Positions 35,901 through 40,069 of a stretch of DNA of 64,000 nt are shown here, piece after piece; positions within the stretch are counted from its first letter, which is position 1; each line of letters opens with the position of its first letter. The notes under the pieces were generated by a model, which saw nothing but the letters and a program-made list of their open reading frames with translations, was not told the DNA's origin and did no database searches. The stretch is from Macrosoma leucophasiata (Eukaryota; Arthropoda; Insecta; Lepidoptera; Hedylidae): assembly GCA_036365455.1 (NCBI GenBank), contig JAWQUS010000001.1, forward strand, positions 21,927,001-21,991,000, in the 5' to 3' direction. The position numbers were made by a program, and so were the translations under genes.

Positions 35901-37031
35901 TTTTAGGTTATGGATGCAGAGAAGAGAAAGGCGGAGAGTGGACGCGAGCATCAAAAGAAAGCGGCCGCTTACATTATCTCTGAAAAAAAGGTTCGTATGT
36001 ATTCTAGCGCTGTGTTCGATTCGGCAATGATCTGATAATTTTTTATGATCGATTATTGATTAATTCATCCATTGTTCCTTGGAAGAAGGTCTCTTTGGTA
36101 GTAATTTCAATCCTTCTCCTTTCAGGTGGCCCAACTAGAAGACAATCTTAAACGCAACATTATAAAATCCCGGCTTTATTTCGAAGAGAAAAAGCTCTGT
36201 GATGAACAATTGCAGATGCAGAATGAGAAAATTGAGAAGTTACAGCGTCTCATCGCCGACGCCAAGTGCCGTTATTCCAAATCATTGAAAGCTCTCGAAG
36301 AAATCTCGGAAGAAATACACAGAAGACGAGGCGAATATCCACCTGGGAAAGATACAATACCAGTTGGACCGAGGGAGCCTGGCGTTGGGGCAGAAAGAGA
36401 CCCGATACACGACGAGGGGCAACTGGATACGAAAGAAGAAAAAGACGAGGATTCGAGCCTCCAAGAGTTGAGAATGCGTGTGCGTGAGCTTGCGCTGAAA
36501 CCGATAGACCGGAAAGACGTGGAGACAGACGAAGCTTGGGCTCAAGAGCTGAATGAGACTATAAACAAGCTAGACCAACTGTTGATGATGAAGGAAAGCA
36601 ATCAGCAGAAGCGATCCAAGTTTACAGCGAGCTCACCAAGGAACACCAGCGCGCCCTCTACCAGCACCAACACCGGTTACCAACCGAGCGACTGGAAAAC
36701 AGACTCGAATTTGTCCAGAACAAAGTCTGTAAGCCGGGAAGTTGTATATGAAACCTCAAACCCGCCGATTAGTAAGTCTGATAAATCGAAAAGCATGATG
36801 TCTTTAGATGTGCTAGCTTTAGCCAGAGACACTACAATGATGGACAGGGAATCATATTTGAAGGCTGTTATAGAGGATAAGTCGCCTACGGAGACGTATA
36901 CAGAGAGTAATTCAGATAGGAATGATAGTCCCGATGATATACTGATGGTGGAATGCGATTCGAGTGATTCTACACAGAATCCCGTTATAAGAATGACTAG
37001 TTCGACTATCACCGATAGTGATAATAGTTAA
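5863..37031 (+). CDS. SH3BP5: SH3 domain-binding protein 5 homologue (parcas), six coding exons
   Basis: Coding exons are 5863-5931, 11277-11339, 26650-26827, 33478-33596, 35907-35990 and 36126-37031. All borders are GT/AG and the frame joins throughout to give 472 residues. SH3BP5 proteins (Drosophila parcas, worm REI-1) are antiparallel coiled-coil exchange factors for Rab11 and were first described as binding Btk and JNK. The recognisable core is residues 17 to about 230: ELDPRIQ, VELEKLNAATDEI, LGTCVDKSRPYHDA, LAEQRFVSKQDEWQF, WQEVLNHAI, the KAESGREHQKKAAAYI helix and IIKSRLYFEEKKLCDEQL, ending near EEISEEIHRRRG. The C-terminal tail is acidic, serine-rich and probably disordered. The length fits the family (human SH3BP5 is about 455). 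Intron 1 carries an intact FCHO gene on the same strand; introns 2 and 3 are full of transposons. Family assignment is firm. Confidence 0.95.
5988..8687 (+). CDS. FCHO2: F-BAR domain only (FCHO) endocytic adaptor, intronless, nested in SH3BP5 intron 1
   Basis: A single 899-codon ORF. FCHO proteins bind curved PtdIns(4,5)P2 membrane and recruit Eps15, intersectin and AP-2 at the earliest stage of clathrin-coated pits. Residues 1 to about 275 are the F-BAR coiled-coil domain (YDILYQNMKYGLIASKEL; GTFAPFWGVLKCSAEKL; FEKKMTQTCKHFQDVEEAH). Next comes a long Ser/Pro and acidic linker with a basic patch near 375-395 (RSRRTKSKPKKSKKKK) and DLF motifs (LIDLFPT, GDLFSEV). Residues from about 625 to 899 are the mu-homology domain (PLAVAFHEIIHSYF; WKCERDHTDLKVDYKY; IGSGYRLSLVKRRF). 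Length equals the vertebrate proteins, so it looks complete. The start is supported by an in-frame TAA at 5961 and an A at -3. FCHO genes I know of have introns, so absence of any intron suggests a retrogene, but the ORF has no disabling change. Orthology to FCHO1 versus FCHO2 is not resolved. Confidence 0.95.
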   Translation: MSVNFVDYFANEHNGYDILYQNMKYGLIASKELSEYLRERSNIEESNSKLLAKLAKQANSNCAQGTFAPFWGVLKCSAEKLSNLHQHMFQKVSELVKDVARYADELHKKHKAVKDSESSTLEVVLLIQNTKQALQKAKDVYTTKSTELDKLRKDNASAKDIEKAEVKLKKLHEDYRQLAEKYNLVKQDFEKKMTQTCKHFQDVEEAHLKQMKQFVNAYADIIQNNHDLMGQVHRDFKHQCLELTVEKLLEQFLVEKYNAIEKANLIELPPTLPKPSSANNSISEADQISTVSNGSHKPTTMKAAKKEPSFATKTSRRTTSLLNLFTPNFQSKDEPSGSTEGAAPCSAPSSPSGTPATPVAPDKDDNMGRTNLRESKWFLRSRRTKSKPKKSKKKKDEISENSNAGDKSDLEEKEEEVPSKDDLMNSPEVDDEGFCIRPKDEKGSVYSSTDSDSEEERDQKIHVEIKPISNGSAPMSASVDELRATVENISLGKYKIGTNRRGSNANTSKGSSDRPMDSSDRPFLIDLFPTASNPASPHGNISNPYAPLQANQSNLLESPTPVSTAEVGDLFSEVGEMSQSNFRTSTPTISTISLPRPPSRRSEGDFRTAGSSGSRGPSPLTIGMADTIPLAVAFHEIIHSYFRGTEETKCQVKMSGDMMLSFPTGIVGVLANNPNPAKLCFRLKNIHRLDNVLPNKQLISINTMMSTRDTTVVEFNMPALTSLLKRQSDKNPTAQYFNVDILKYQIRPKTGAASCPFQLVSYWKCERDHTDLKVDYKYNLHAMSPPSPLLNVSICVPMNGAVTNVIAMPKNSWNAENEQALWRFTELSQHSEDRGVGSLRARFELAKGPSAKSTISAQFNCEGATLSGIEFELIGSGYRLSLVKRRFVSGKYICDSDVY
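8691..11040 (+). other. Probable FCHO 3' UTR and intron DNA
   Basis: About 2.3 kb of AT-rich sequence with few repeats (one MITE at 9921-10098) follows the FCHO stop. No exact AATAAA was noticed. An ATTAAA at 10989-10994 followed by a GT-rich stretch is the best late poly(A) signal seen. The low repeat load compared with the rest of intron 1 is what a transcribed 3' UTR would show, but this is inference. Confidence 0.35.
9921..10098. mobile_element. MITE family A, copy 1
   Basis: Terminal inverted repeats AGTAACACACGTCCGGAT and its complement enclose GC-rich inner repeats (ggtccgccgtaccgaatccgg). A second copy is at 24953-25125 and a half copy at 13087-13437. Confidence 0.8.
11277..11339 (+). 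CDS. SH3BP5: SH3BP5 exon 2
   Basis: Acceptor TTTCAG at 11271-11276, 21 codons (VELEKLNAATDEINKLELELD), donor GTGAGT. It joins in phase 0 to exon 1 and continues the first core helix of the SH3BP5 family. Confidence 0.92.
11366..11668. mobile_element. MITE family C (gggccgtcc... ends), copy 1
   Basis: Starts agggccgtccttaaaa and ends ttttaaaaacggtacc, with internal tgtcacgctcagcgagaccc. Related copies are at 21361-21620 and 39810-40069. It lies 26 bp after SH3BP5 exon 2. Confidence 0.7.
12209..12430. mobile_element. tRNA-like repeat family T, head-to-head copy
   Basis: A left arm (12209-12263) is the reverse complement of the 3' tail of the family. It is joined to a plus-strand tRNA-like unit (acttcagtagctcaattgg, about 12270-12345) and its tail (taaaatatatttcacaagca). 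The unit has an A-box-like TAGCTCAATTGG and a B-box-like AGTTCGAGTCT. The arms form an inverted repeat of about 54 bp. See the finding on palindromic tRNA-like elements. Confidence 0.75.
12733..12795 (+). repeat. Bm1-like SINE, 3' fragment
   Basis: Matches the family 3' region (gcatctgcattttgatctctgg, gtgtataggctgcag). No 5' part. Confidence 0.6.
13087..13437. mobile_element. MITE family A fragment carrying a nested insertion
   Basis: The flanks (acacgaccggattcggtccggc on the left to 13110; gtccggcggactgaattcg on the right from 13341) rejoin to a continuous family A sequence once the insert at 13111-13340 is removed. Confidence 0.75.
13111..13340. mobile_element. hAT-like MITE with target duplication GTCCGGC
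   Basis: A 230 bp non-coding element with inverted ends TAGGGTTGCCAGG and CCTGGCAACCCTA. It is flanked by GTCCGGC at 13104-13110 and 13341-13347; 7 of 8 bases match if an 8 bp hAT duplication is assumed. The ends and duplication length point to hAT. It is inserted in a family A MITE. Confidence 0.75.
13945..14139 (-). mobile_element. Helitron-like non-autonomous element
   Basis: On the minus strand it starts TCTATACTAATATTATA directly after an A and ends ...CCGTTAG before T. The interior holds the common lepidopteran wording: gtttgtttcaacgcgctaat, aggaactactggttcgat, tatcatcacgctacgacta. The A|TC start and TAG|T end fit Helitron insertion, though TTAG departs from the usual CTRR. Confidence 0.65.
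14625..14995 (-). mobile_element. SINE with tRNA-like head and RTE-type tail (family R)
   Basis: Sense on the minus strand: head with A-box-like wording (ggtgtagatcgtaagcgat), body (gctatcgatggatagcagtcg) and a 3' end cagcagtgggacgtataat followed by an ATT repeat tail. The tail wording is that of lepidopteran RTE LINEs. Other copies: 33669-33872, 38390-38480, 46319-46685, 60224-60555. The 66-100 codon ORFs here are chance. Confidence 0.8.
15041..15495 (-). mobile_element. tRNA-derived SINE (family S), split by an insertion
   Basis: Sense on the minus strand: A box TAGCCTAGTGG and B box GGTTCGATTCC both match the Pol III consensus. Body and 3' end (gattacaggcgtgaagttacgt type) follow. About 175 bp (15060-15235), beginning with a run of T, interrupts the 3' part and looks like a small poly(A)-tailed insertion on the minus strand. 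Other copies: 45253, 47040, 55346, 58384, 61337. Confidence 0.8.
15906..16499. mobile_element. ~590 bp inverted-repeat element (family P), copy 1
   Basis: Ends tatacaacatgtaacggga and its near complement (tcctgttacacgttgtata). The interior has caaatgggtgaccataat and repeated ATCGATT words. The copy at 42423-42981 is inverted. No transposase; superfamily not recognised. Confidence 0.7.
16997..17275 (-). mobile_element. Bm1-like SINE (family B), full copy
   Basis: Sense on the minus strand from actggtggtagagctcc (5') to the A-rich end gtttgccac...attacataaaa (3'). The 5' block resembles the silkworm Bm1 SINE (ggtggtaggacc...ggtaccacc). This is the commonest repeat in the window, with about 18 copies or fragments on both strands. 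Confidence 0.85.
17336..17530 (+). repeat. Unclassified dispersed repeat (family Q), copy 1
   Basis: Shares gtaagcactgagagaccggtattgg and cgaaataagccgaagtctcc with an inverted copy at 48722-48912. No coding potential, no clear ends. Confidence 0.6.
17802..18126. mobile_element. hAT-like MITE with 8 bp target duplication CTTATCAG
   Basis: Inverted ends CAGCCCCGG and CCGGGGCTG are flanked by exact CTTATCAG at 17794-17801 and 18127-18134. An 8 bp duplication and CAG...CTG ends are typical of hAT elements. No transposase. Confidence 0.85.
18157..18423. mobile_element. MITE with ~45 bp inverted repeats
   Basis: The left end (gtcccagaactcaacgtcaa then gccgaaaccgggtgatag) is mirrored at the right (ctatcacccggtttcggc then ttgacgttgagttctggg). 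No coding content. Confidence 0.8.
18473..18838 (-). mobile_element. ~370 bp retroposon (family G), copy 1
   Basis: Sense on the minus strand: 5' ggagttttggcgggaacc at 18838, 3' end a run of A (T run at 18473-18480 on the plus strand). Flanked by a perfect 12 bp duplication ACAATTGATCTT at 18461-18472 and 18839-18850. Sister copies at 51673-52045 and 54620-54994 have the same ends. See findings. Confidence 0.85.
18886..19660. other. Intron 2 DNA, no gene or repeat recognised
   Basis: AT-rich sequence; the small ORFs have no recognisable content. Confidence 0.4.
19661..19862 (-). repeat. Dispersed repeat family X, copy 1
   Basis: Contains ctatacgtagtattattaca, gggcgggacgtcgaagtgtc and caatcagtgacgtgtatt. 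Copies on the other strand: 20847-21050, 26918-27115, 27788-28040. It directly abuts the MITE M copy at 19864. Confidence 0.7.
19864..20155. mobile_element. MITE family M, copy 2
   Basis: Ends ccatagagcaacaccgg and gtggctcgtgttgctctatg; interior as in the 4530-4853 copy. Confidence 0.75.
20156..20846. other. Intron 2 DNA, nothing firm
   Basis: Mixed composition; an 86-codon ORF at 20526-20786 has no recognisable domain and probably lies in an old repeat. Confidence 0.35.
20847..21050 (+). repeat. Dispersed repeat family X, copy 2
   Basis: Contains acgtatagaatggacacttcg, tcttatgggcgacgtttggt and gcgtttgtatggaattt. Confidence 0.7.
21361..21620. mobile_element. MITE family C, copy 2
   Basis: Starts ggggccatccatgaagtac; contains cacgctaaaataag and gtcacgctcagtgagacc. 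Confidence 0.65.
21768..22034 (-). mobile_element. Bm1-like SINE (family B)
   Basis: From a T run and atgtaatggaagtggcaaac to gcctacgcccgggagcc...actggagctct. Some short internal losses. Confidence 0.8.
22440..22585 (+). mobile_element. tRNA-like repeat family T, internally deleted fragment
   Basis: Left tail (ttatattatttcgcaataac) fused directly to the 3' half of the tRNA-like unit (agagcggctggactagatt to cgcctgaagtcaaattttt). Confidence 0.65.
22587..22985 (+). mobile_element. LINE reverse transcriptase C-terminus, 5'-truncated
   Basis: Frame 22653-22982 reads LTLPSIYILETCKFVKTYP...LASHSSSPFVMSIKIYNKLPTPLKN...FIKNIKQLLIDKCYYNIQDYL, the typical C-terminal segment after the RT of Jockey-like non-LTR elements. 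Only the end remains; it joins a family T fragment at 22586. Confidence 0.65.
23208..23492 (-). mobile_element. Bm1-like SINE (family B)
   Basis: Nearly full: T run, atgtaatggaagtggtaaac, through gtgcctacgcccgcgagctc to ctgaagctctacc. Confidence 0.85.
23650..24905 (-). mobile_element. Jockey-clade LINE, 3' part of ORF2 and 3' UTR
   Basis: On the minus strand, 24824-24594 reads MYSDDTAIYVSGRKPE (the YxDD active site as YSDD) and SWFRRWRIEVNPSKSAAILF. After a stop at 24594, 24578-24015 reads TLDRHLTFAAHVKAARAKAA and LRAYTSCIRPILCYASPVFA...APWYVRNKNLH. That is the palm/thumb end of Jockey ORF2. The 3' UTR near 23750-23830 recurs at 26330-26425. 5'-truncated and broken by the stop. Confidence 0.85.
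24953..25125. mobile_element. MITE family A, copy 2
   Basis: AGTAACACACGTCCGGAT at the left; gcgtgttact at the right; interior attatgtccgccggactcc shared with the 13087 copy. Confidence 0.75.
25126..25796. other. Intron 2 DNA; no gene seen
   Basis: A short gtcgtcgcgggcgcagctag at about 25450-25470 resembles the 3' end of a dispersed element also seen near 32366. Otherwise nothing recognised. Confidence 0.35.
25797..26155 (-). mobile_element. LINE 3' end with hexamer tail
   Basis: On the plus strand it begins with several agaaat units and atttttatttcgaatagatc. On the minus strand this is a 3' UTR with a short tandem tail, as in CR1-like elements. The far end (near 26100-26150) resembles a degenerate C-terminal coding stretch. 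Confidence 0.5.
26330..26425 (+). mobile_element. Jockey LINE 3' UTR fragment
   Basis: taggctggagcgcc...gctcgccga...gtgaagtagactagtgc matches the complement of 23750-23830 at the end of the Jockey copy. Confidence 0.6.
26650..26827 (+). CDS. SH3BP5: SH3BP5 exon 3
   Basis: Acceptor TTACAG at 26644-26649; 59 codons plus one base; donor GTAAGT at 26828. Reads ESMKTFHLLLNETSRRLQ, LGTCVDKSRPYHDA and TECQRAAVQFQRAS. The split codon completes as Glu with exon 4. The conserved KSRPY motif of the family is present. Confidence 0.94.
26918..27115 (+). repeat. Dispersed repeat family X, copy 3
   Basis: tatgtaataactaatactac start, gtatagaatggacacttcg, end near ttttggcggagttgccgcgg. Lies 90 bp after exon 3. 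Confidence 0.7.
27116..27690. other. Intron 3 DNA; no gene seen
   Basis: A segment at 27560-27680 (cttatcagcggtaataaattg... ggcttcccgtgggaagc) recurs at 29080-29180, so part of this is an unclassified repeat. Confidence 0.4.
27745..28312. mobile_element. MITE family M, copy 3, containing a family X insert
   Basis: Left terminal repeat 27745-27787 (catagagcaactcggccc); right terminal repeat ends at 28312 (gtggcccgtgttgctctatg). A family X copy occupies 27788-28040 between the left end and the MITE interior, so X inserted into M. The flanks at 27690-27745 are a Bm1-like SINE fragment, making a three-level nest. Confidence 0.7.
28674..28975 (+). mobile_element. Bm1-like SINE (family B), full copy
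   Basis: actggtggtagaactccag at the 5' end; ggtcaggtggtaatgtacgg in the middle; gcttgtttgtgac and attacataaaaaaaaa at the 3' end. Confidence 0.85.
29298..29690. mobile_element. Second tRNA-like repeat in palindromic arrangement (family U)
   Basis: A minus-strand tRNA-like unit (about 29320-29385) and a plus-strand one (29600-29672) face away from an AT-rich centre of about 130 bp. The inner arms tttgctttccc...tttttaac and gttaaaaatc...gggaaagcaaa are complementary. The plus unit folds as a cloverleaf: acceptor gacttcg/cgaagtc, T arm gcagg/cctgc with loop ttcgatt. The anticodon stem has a mismatch. Confidence 0.65.
30603..30872 (+). mobile_element. Bm1-like SINE (family B), diverged
   Basis: actgatggtagagctctaat to gtgcttatttgccacttcgtg; several internal losses. 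Confidence 0.75.
30920..30977. repeat. Perfect 22 bp inverted repeat (hairpin)
   Basis: Arms 30920-30941 and 30956-30977 are exact complements (acccgtcaaggaacgtgagc on the left) with a 14-base spacer. Not preceded by a recognised gene. Confidence 0.85.
31561..31775. mobile_element. tRNA-like repeat family T, perfect palindrome
   Basis: Arms 31561-31634 and 31651-31724 are exact 74 bp reverse complements with a 16-base spacer. Each carries the 3' half of the tRNA-like unit and its tail. The right side continues into the family tail (atatttcacaagcatgtg). Confidence 0.85.
32074..32307. mobile_element. MITE with gggccgttcaagtattacg ends
   Basis: Inverted ends GGGGCCGTTCAAGTATTACG and cgtaatacttgaacggcccc, flanked by CTA on both sides (possible 3 bp duplication). 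The interior has G runs. Related in its ends to family C. Confidence 0.75.
32310..32580. repeat. Unclassified dispersed repeat with inverted gcagctagt words
   Basis: cgcgacttcgtccgcgtgag (32319 on) is mirrored at ggacgaagtcgtgggcgcag (32362 on). The A-rich stretch after it (gggagcaaacagacagacag) is common wording of lepidopteran repeats. Ends not defined. Confidence 0.5.
32908..33412 (+). mobile_element. Bm1-like SINE split by a LINE 3' end
   Basis: 5' part 32908-33104, 3' part about 33346-33412 (ctataggctacacaggtgag to gcttgtttgctacc). The insert at 33105-33345 starts with taaataaataaataaataa and holds aggctggagtccccttttaa; it reads as a minus-strand LINE 3' UTR with a TTTA-type tail. Confidence 0.65.
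33478..33596 (+). CDS. SH3BP5: SH3BP5 exon 4
   Basis: Acceptor ATTCCAG at 33471-33477; 119 bp; donor GTACCC. Reads (E)LHAAAKETVTLAEQRF, VSKQDEWQFDNNWQEVL and NHAIIK, matching the family EQ...W.EMLNHA segment. In frame with exons 3 and 5. Confidence 0.94.
33669..33872 (+). mobile_element. Family R SINE, 5' part
   Basis: gcgcgcatggccccgcggct head, bgate wording gatcgtaagcgatctactcgg, body to cggaggccttatgggcg; the tail is missing. Confidence 0.7.
34066..34330 (-). mobile_element. tRNA-like repeat family T, long copy
   Basis: Minus-strand unit: tail at 34066-34100, tRNA-like unit 34100-34182 (a duplicated cgctcttc word), then the family leader (gatagatggcgctactgct type, gcctaactagcatagttgg) up to about 34330. 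Confidence 0.7.
34334..34724. mobile_element. tRNA-like repeat family T, ~390 bp palindrome
   Basis: The outer ends aattgtttttatatt and its complement are at 34334 and 34724. The arms meet at 34509/34520 around a 10-base spacer (accataaagc). The right arm has a complete tRNA-like unit with a gaagagcgg duplication; the left arm lacks the tgacaaatcgggcaggg segment. Contiguous with the copy at 34066-34330. Confidence 0.75.
34730..35370. other. Intron 4 DNA; no gene seen
   Basis: AT-rich sequence, nothing recognised. Confidence 0.4.
35418..35692 (+). mobile_element. Bm1-like SINE (family B), head-to-head with a truncated copy
   Basis: Plus copy from agagctccagtgacagagct to gccactttcattacataaaa. 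Just before it (35372-35417) is the 3' end of a minus copy (T run, gtaatgaaagtacaatacaag). Confidence 0.8.
35907..35990 (+). CDS. SH3BP5: SH3BP5 exon 5
   Basis: Acceptor TTTTAG at 35901-35906; 28 codons VMDAEKRKAESGREHQ...AAAYIISEKK; donor GTTCGT. Phase 0 on both sides. Confidence 0.93.
36126..37031 (+). CDS. SH3BP5: SH3BP5 exon 6 (terminal)
   Basis: Acceptor TTTCAG at 36120-36125; first codon GTG is Val within the protein, not a start. Reads VAQLEDNLKRNIIKSRLYF, DEQLQMQNEKIEKLQRL, CRYSKSLKALEEISEEIH (end of the Rab11-GEF core), then an acidic Ser/Thr-rich tail of about 240 residues (for example SDRNDSPDDILMVECDSSDS), stop TAA at 37029. Confidence 0.95.
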   Translation: MAQLEDNLKRNIIKSRLYFEEKKLCDEQLQMQNEKIEKLQRLIADAKCRYSKSLKALEEISEEIHRRRGEYPPGKDTIPVGPREPGVGAERDPIHDEGQLDTKEEKDEDSSLQELRMRVRELALKPIDRKDVETDEAWAQELNETINKLDQLLMMKESNQQKRSKFTASSPRNTSAPSTSTNTGYQPSDWKTDSNLSRTKSVSREVVYETSNPPISKSDKSKSMMSLDVLALARDTTMMDRESYLKAVIEDKSPTETYTESNSDRNDSPDDILMVECDSSDSTQNPVIRMTSSTITDSDNS

Positions 37032-37211
37032 TTTTTGGAAGCGGATGAATGACTTATATATAAAAAAAATAACTTCTGTATGGATAATGATTGGAAATCA
37101 ATATCAGACCGGGTGACGGTAAAATATTATAATATGTCTAAAATTCGAATGAATGGTCGCGATGTGGTATTTAGAGTGACAATCTTGGTTTTATTAGTTT
37201 CCAAAATCGAC

Positions 37212-37471
37212 AATAAAGTTTCGATACACATTTTTTACCAATAAATTGTTATTTTTGCGTCGTAATCGCTGTGAATGGACGATTTCAATATTACATGTCT
37301 TGATCAAATATTTGAAGTTAAATGTTACTACATATCTTACATTTTTTTTTGCGAGATTTTTTGTCGAATATCTACATTTTGTTCTTGTTAACCCACTTTA
37401 AACTGTTATTAAAGCTAAATATTTAAACGTTGACAATTTACAATTAACAAATTGTGTACTCAACAAATAAA
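37212..37471 (+). terminator. SH3BP5 poly(A) signal candidates
   Basis: AATAAA at 37212-37217, 37240-37245 and 37466-37471, that is 180-440 bp after the stop. The first two lie close together ahead of a T/GT-rich stretch. Confidence 0.5.
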
Positions 37472-37662
37472 GCTGGAGGATTGTTGTTAAATGATGGATA
37501 ACCTATCTATCTGGATTAACCTACCTAACCTACTTTCTGGATTAAAATACTGTATTAAAATTAACAATCACAAGTTTATATTTGAAATTGTAGCATATAA
37601 GTTTGATAATTAATAAAATATGGCAGCGGTTAAAGGTATTTTCTGGGTTGACATAGGTTAAG

Positions 37663-37912
37663 TTGTTTTATATTATTTCGCATTAACACATGCTTGTGTT
37701 ATATCGGTTGCCTAACTAGCATAGTTGGCAATAGATGGCGCTGCTGCTACCATAAAGCAATGCAACAAATGTGAAGGAAAGATTTGACAAATCGGGCAGG
37801 ACTTCAGTAGCTCAATAGGAAGAGCGGCTGGACTAGATTCCCAGTAGGCCGCGAGTTCGAGTCTGGCCTGAAGTCAAATTTTTCTTTCCATTTTTCTTTA
37901 AATAAAAATATA
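37663..37912 (+). mobile_element. tRNA-like repeat family T, plus-strand copy
   Basis: Leader ttatattatttcgcattaac and gcctaactagcatagttggc; tRNA-like unit 37800-37875 (acttcagtagctcaatagg to ctggcctgaagtc); tail ttctttccatttttctt. No head-to-head partner here. Confidence 0.75.
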
Positions 37913-38110
37913 GGTTAAGTTATATTTTATTAAGATTTAAACACTCATTCTAGTTATAAAAGATGTGAGCACACTTATTTAATTTACAGCCAATTCTAGA
38001 TTGGTTAGGATTTTCTACTAAATAAGGCAAGACAGTGACCGACTGGATATTTCTTCTATAGTTAATCTACTCACATCAAGTTTTCAGTCTTGTCAAGTCA
38101 ATATATTTAC

Positions 38111-38230
38111 GCTGGGCTGCACGAAGGTATTTGTTAACACATCCTTCTCTTACTATAACAGATTTCTTTAAGTAAGAGAAAGATTTGAAATGTTATAATA
38201 CCTTTAACGAATATCGTGGTGCAACCCAGC
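38111..38230. mobile_element. Small foldback MITE (family F), copy 1
   Basis: Ends gctgggctgcac and gtgcaacccagc; most of the interior is self-complementary (cttctcttact... / agtaagagaaag). A second copy is at 61821-61951. Confidence 0.75.
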
Positions 38231-38389
38231 TTTAATATTATAAATTCAAGATTTCTTCGTAAATAAATCAAAAGCTGTAGCGTGTATTGCATATAGGTAA
38301 ATAGGTAGAGCTCACCTAGCCACCTCATCAAAAAAATAAACTGAAATACTTAATTTTTCTTTAGATTTAAATATTAAAAATAAGTAAGG

Positions 38390-38480
38390 AGTAAGCTCCA
38401 GTCCTCCCCCTAAAAAGGGGAGAGACTCGTGCCCAGCAGTGGGACGTATAATGGGTTGCCATTATTATTATTATTAAAAA
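38390..38480 (+). mobile_element. Family R SINE, 3' end
   Basis: taagctccagtcctccccct to cagcagtgggacgtataatg and an ATT tail. Confidence 0.7.
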
Positions 38481-38507
38481 TAAAGATTTCGATCATTCTT
38501 AGTTTTT

Positions 38508-38789
38508 TTTTATGTAATAAAAGTGGCAAACAAGCGTGCAGTTCACATTGATGTTAAGTGATGACTGCAGCCCATAGATACCCACACAATAACCAGACGT
38601 CAAAACGCAGATGCGCTGCCACTCCTGAGGCATTAGGTGTTATGCCTCTGTGTCGGAAATTACAGAGTCGTACATTACCACCTGACCGAAACACGATAGT
38701 GCTGAACACTCCATTTAGCGGCAAGTATATTAGGTAATGCAATGGTGCCTACGCCCGCGAGCTCCGTCACTGGAGCTCTACCACCAGTG
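38508..38789 (-). mobile_element. Bm1-like SINE (family B), full copy
   Basis: T run and aaagtggcaaacaagcgtgc to ggagctctaccaccagt at 38789. Confidence 0.85.
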
Positions 38790-38799
38790 AAACCAAGTT

Positions 38800-39080
38800 A
38801 TTGGTTTTCTAAAGGAATCAAGAACCCCAACCCCATCTTACTGCGAGATTCTGTGGTACGCTCAGCTCGTTCTGCCCTATATCAATGCACGCCACTGATC
38901 AATAAATATAGCCCGTTGTTCAATAGGTTATATCTTATTTATAATATAATTAAGAAATCATTCCACCGAATAGTTCACAAGTATTTTTTAGCTACAGTTA
39001 TGTTGTGTTGTAAATATTTTCAGTATATATTTTATGGTTGTATTTTATATGTTATGCGGGATACCTGAGAAGACTCGTTA
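38800..39080 (+). mobile_element. Possible LINE coding remnant
   Basis: The frame FSKGIKNPNPILLRDSVVRS...LYQCTPLINKYSPLFNRLY looks like the C-terminal end of a non-LTR ORF, but I cannot name the clade. It ends in an A-rich stretch near 39150-39190. Confidence 0.35.
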
Positions 39081-39502
39081 TATGTAGTATGATATAAGAA
39101 AATATTAAGAACTCATTATGTATGGGCAATAAATTATTTAAGTTCATTAAGATAAAAAAAAAAACATTCAATTAATTAAAAAAAAATGTTTTTTTTTTTT
39201 ATTTTAATTGTTGAAGGCATTTACATCAATTCTTAAACAGCTGGGGCTGTCAAGGAAGAGTGCCTTCAAGGAAATTGCGTATCCAGCATCATAATCTGTA
39301 TTAAATTTATCGTTATTAACATTTTTGGAACTCTCTTTCTGTATTTTTTTAAGAGTCAGAAGGTCTACGAAAGAAATCATTCGGGAACGTATAAGACTGC
39401 AATACACGGTTGGTACTTAACTATGGTTGTAATTTTAATTATAATCATGAACGATTCGGCGATATCGAATGATCTTCGAGGTCTTTAATTGAATGAACAT
39501 AA

Positions 39503-39763
39503 TCTATACATATAAAAATGCAACCCGTTTTCCTTGGTCACAGCATCACGCGTGAATGGCTGGACCGATTTGGCTTATATTGATTTTGAATGATTTTTGG
39601 AAGTCCAGGGAATGTTTAAAAGGTAAGAAAATATTATGAAATTGAAGGGAAATAGTAAAAACCACCATTTCATTTTCCCATACAAATAGTCCGTATCTAT
39701 CAAACCTTTGACACATGTCATATTTTCATTCTGAGGCAATACGAAGTTTGCCGGGTCAGCTAG
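39503..39763 (+). mobile_element. Helitron-like non-autonomous element
   Basis: Begins TCTATACATATAAAA directly after A (39502) and ends GCCGGGTCAGCTAG before T (39764). This is the A|TC...CTRR|T layout of Helitrons with no target duplication. Interior wording ggctggaccgatttggctta is shared with 55857-56043. Confidence 0.7.
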
Positions 39764-39809
39764 TAATATATGAATAAACAATAGCCATTAAAATACATTA
39801 ATATGATAT

Positions 39810-40069
39810 AAGGGGCCATCCATAAAGTAATTCACACTAAAATAACCTCTCTCCCCCCTAAAAATATTACGCCACAAAAACTAAGAGCCCGAATATGACA
39901 TTTTTTAAATTACCTGATAATAATGTAACTAAATATTATTTTAAGATATTTTAATGAACTGCGAACTTCACATTGACGTGGACCCCTGTCCCTTTGTCAC
40001 ATTTTGTCGCGCTCAGCGAGACTCCCCCTCCGCCCGTTGTATGCGTTTTATGAACGGACCCTTACGATC
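39810..40069. mobile_element. MITE family C, copy 3
   Basis: Ends aggggccatccataaagtaa and gttttatgaacggaccctta are inverted repeats. Confidence 0.7.
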
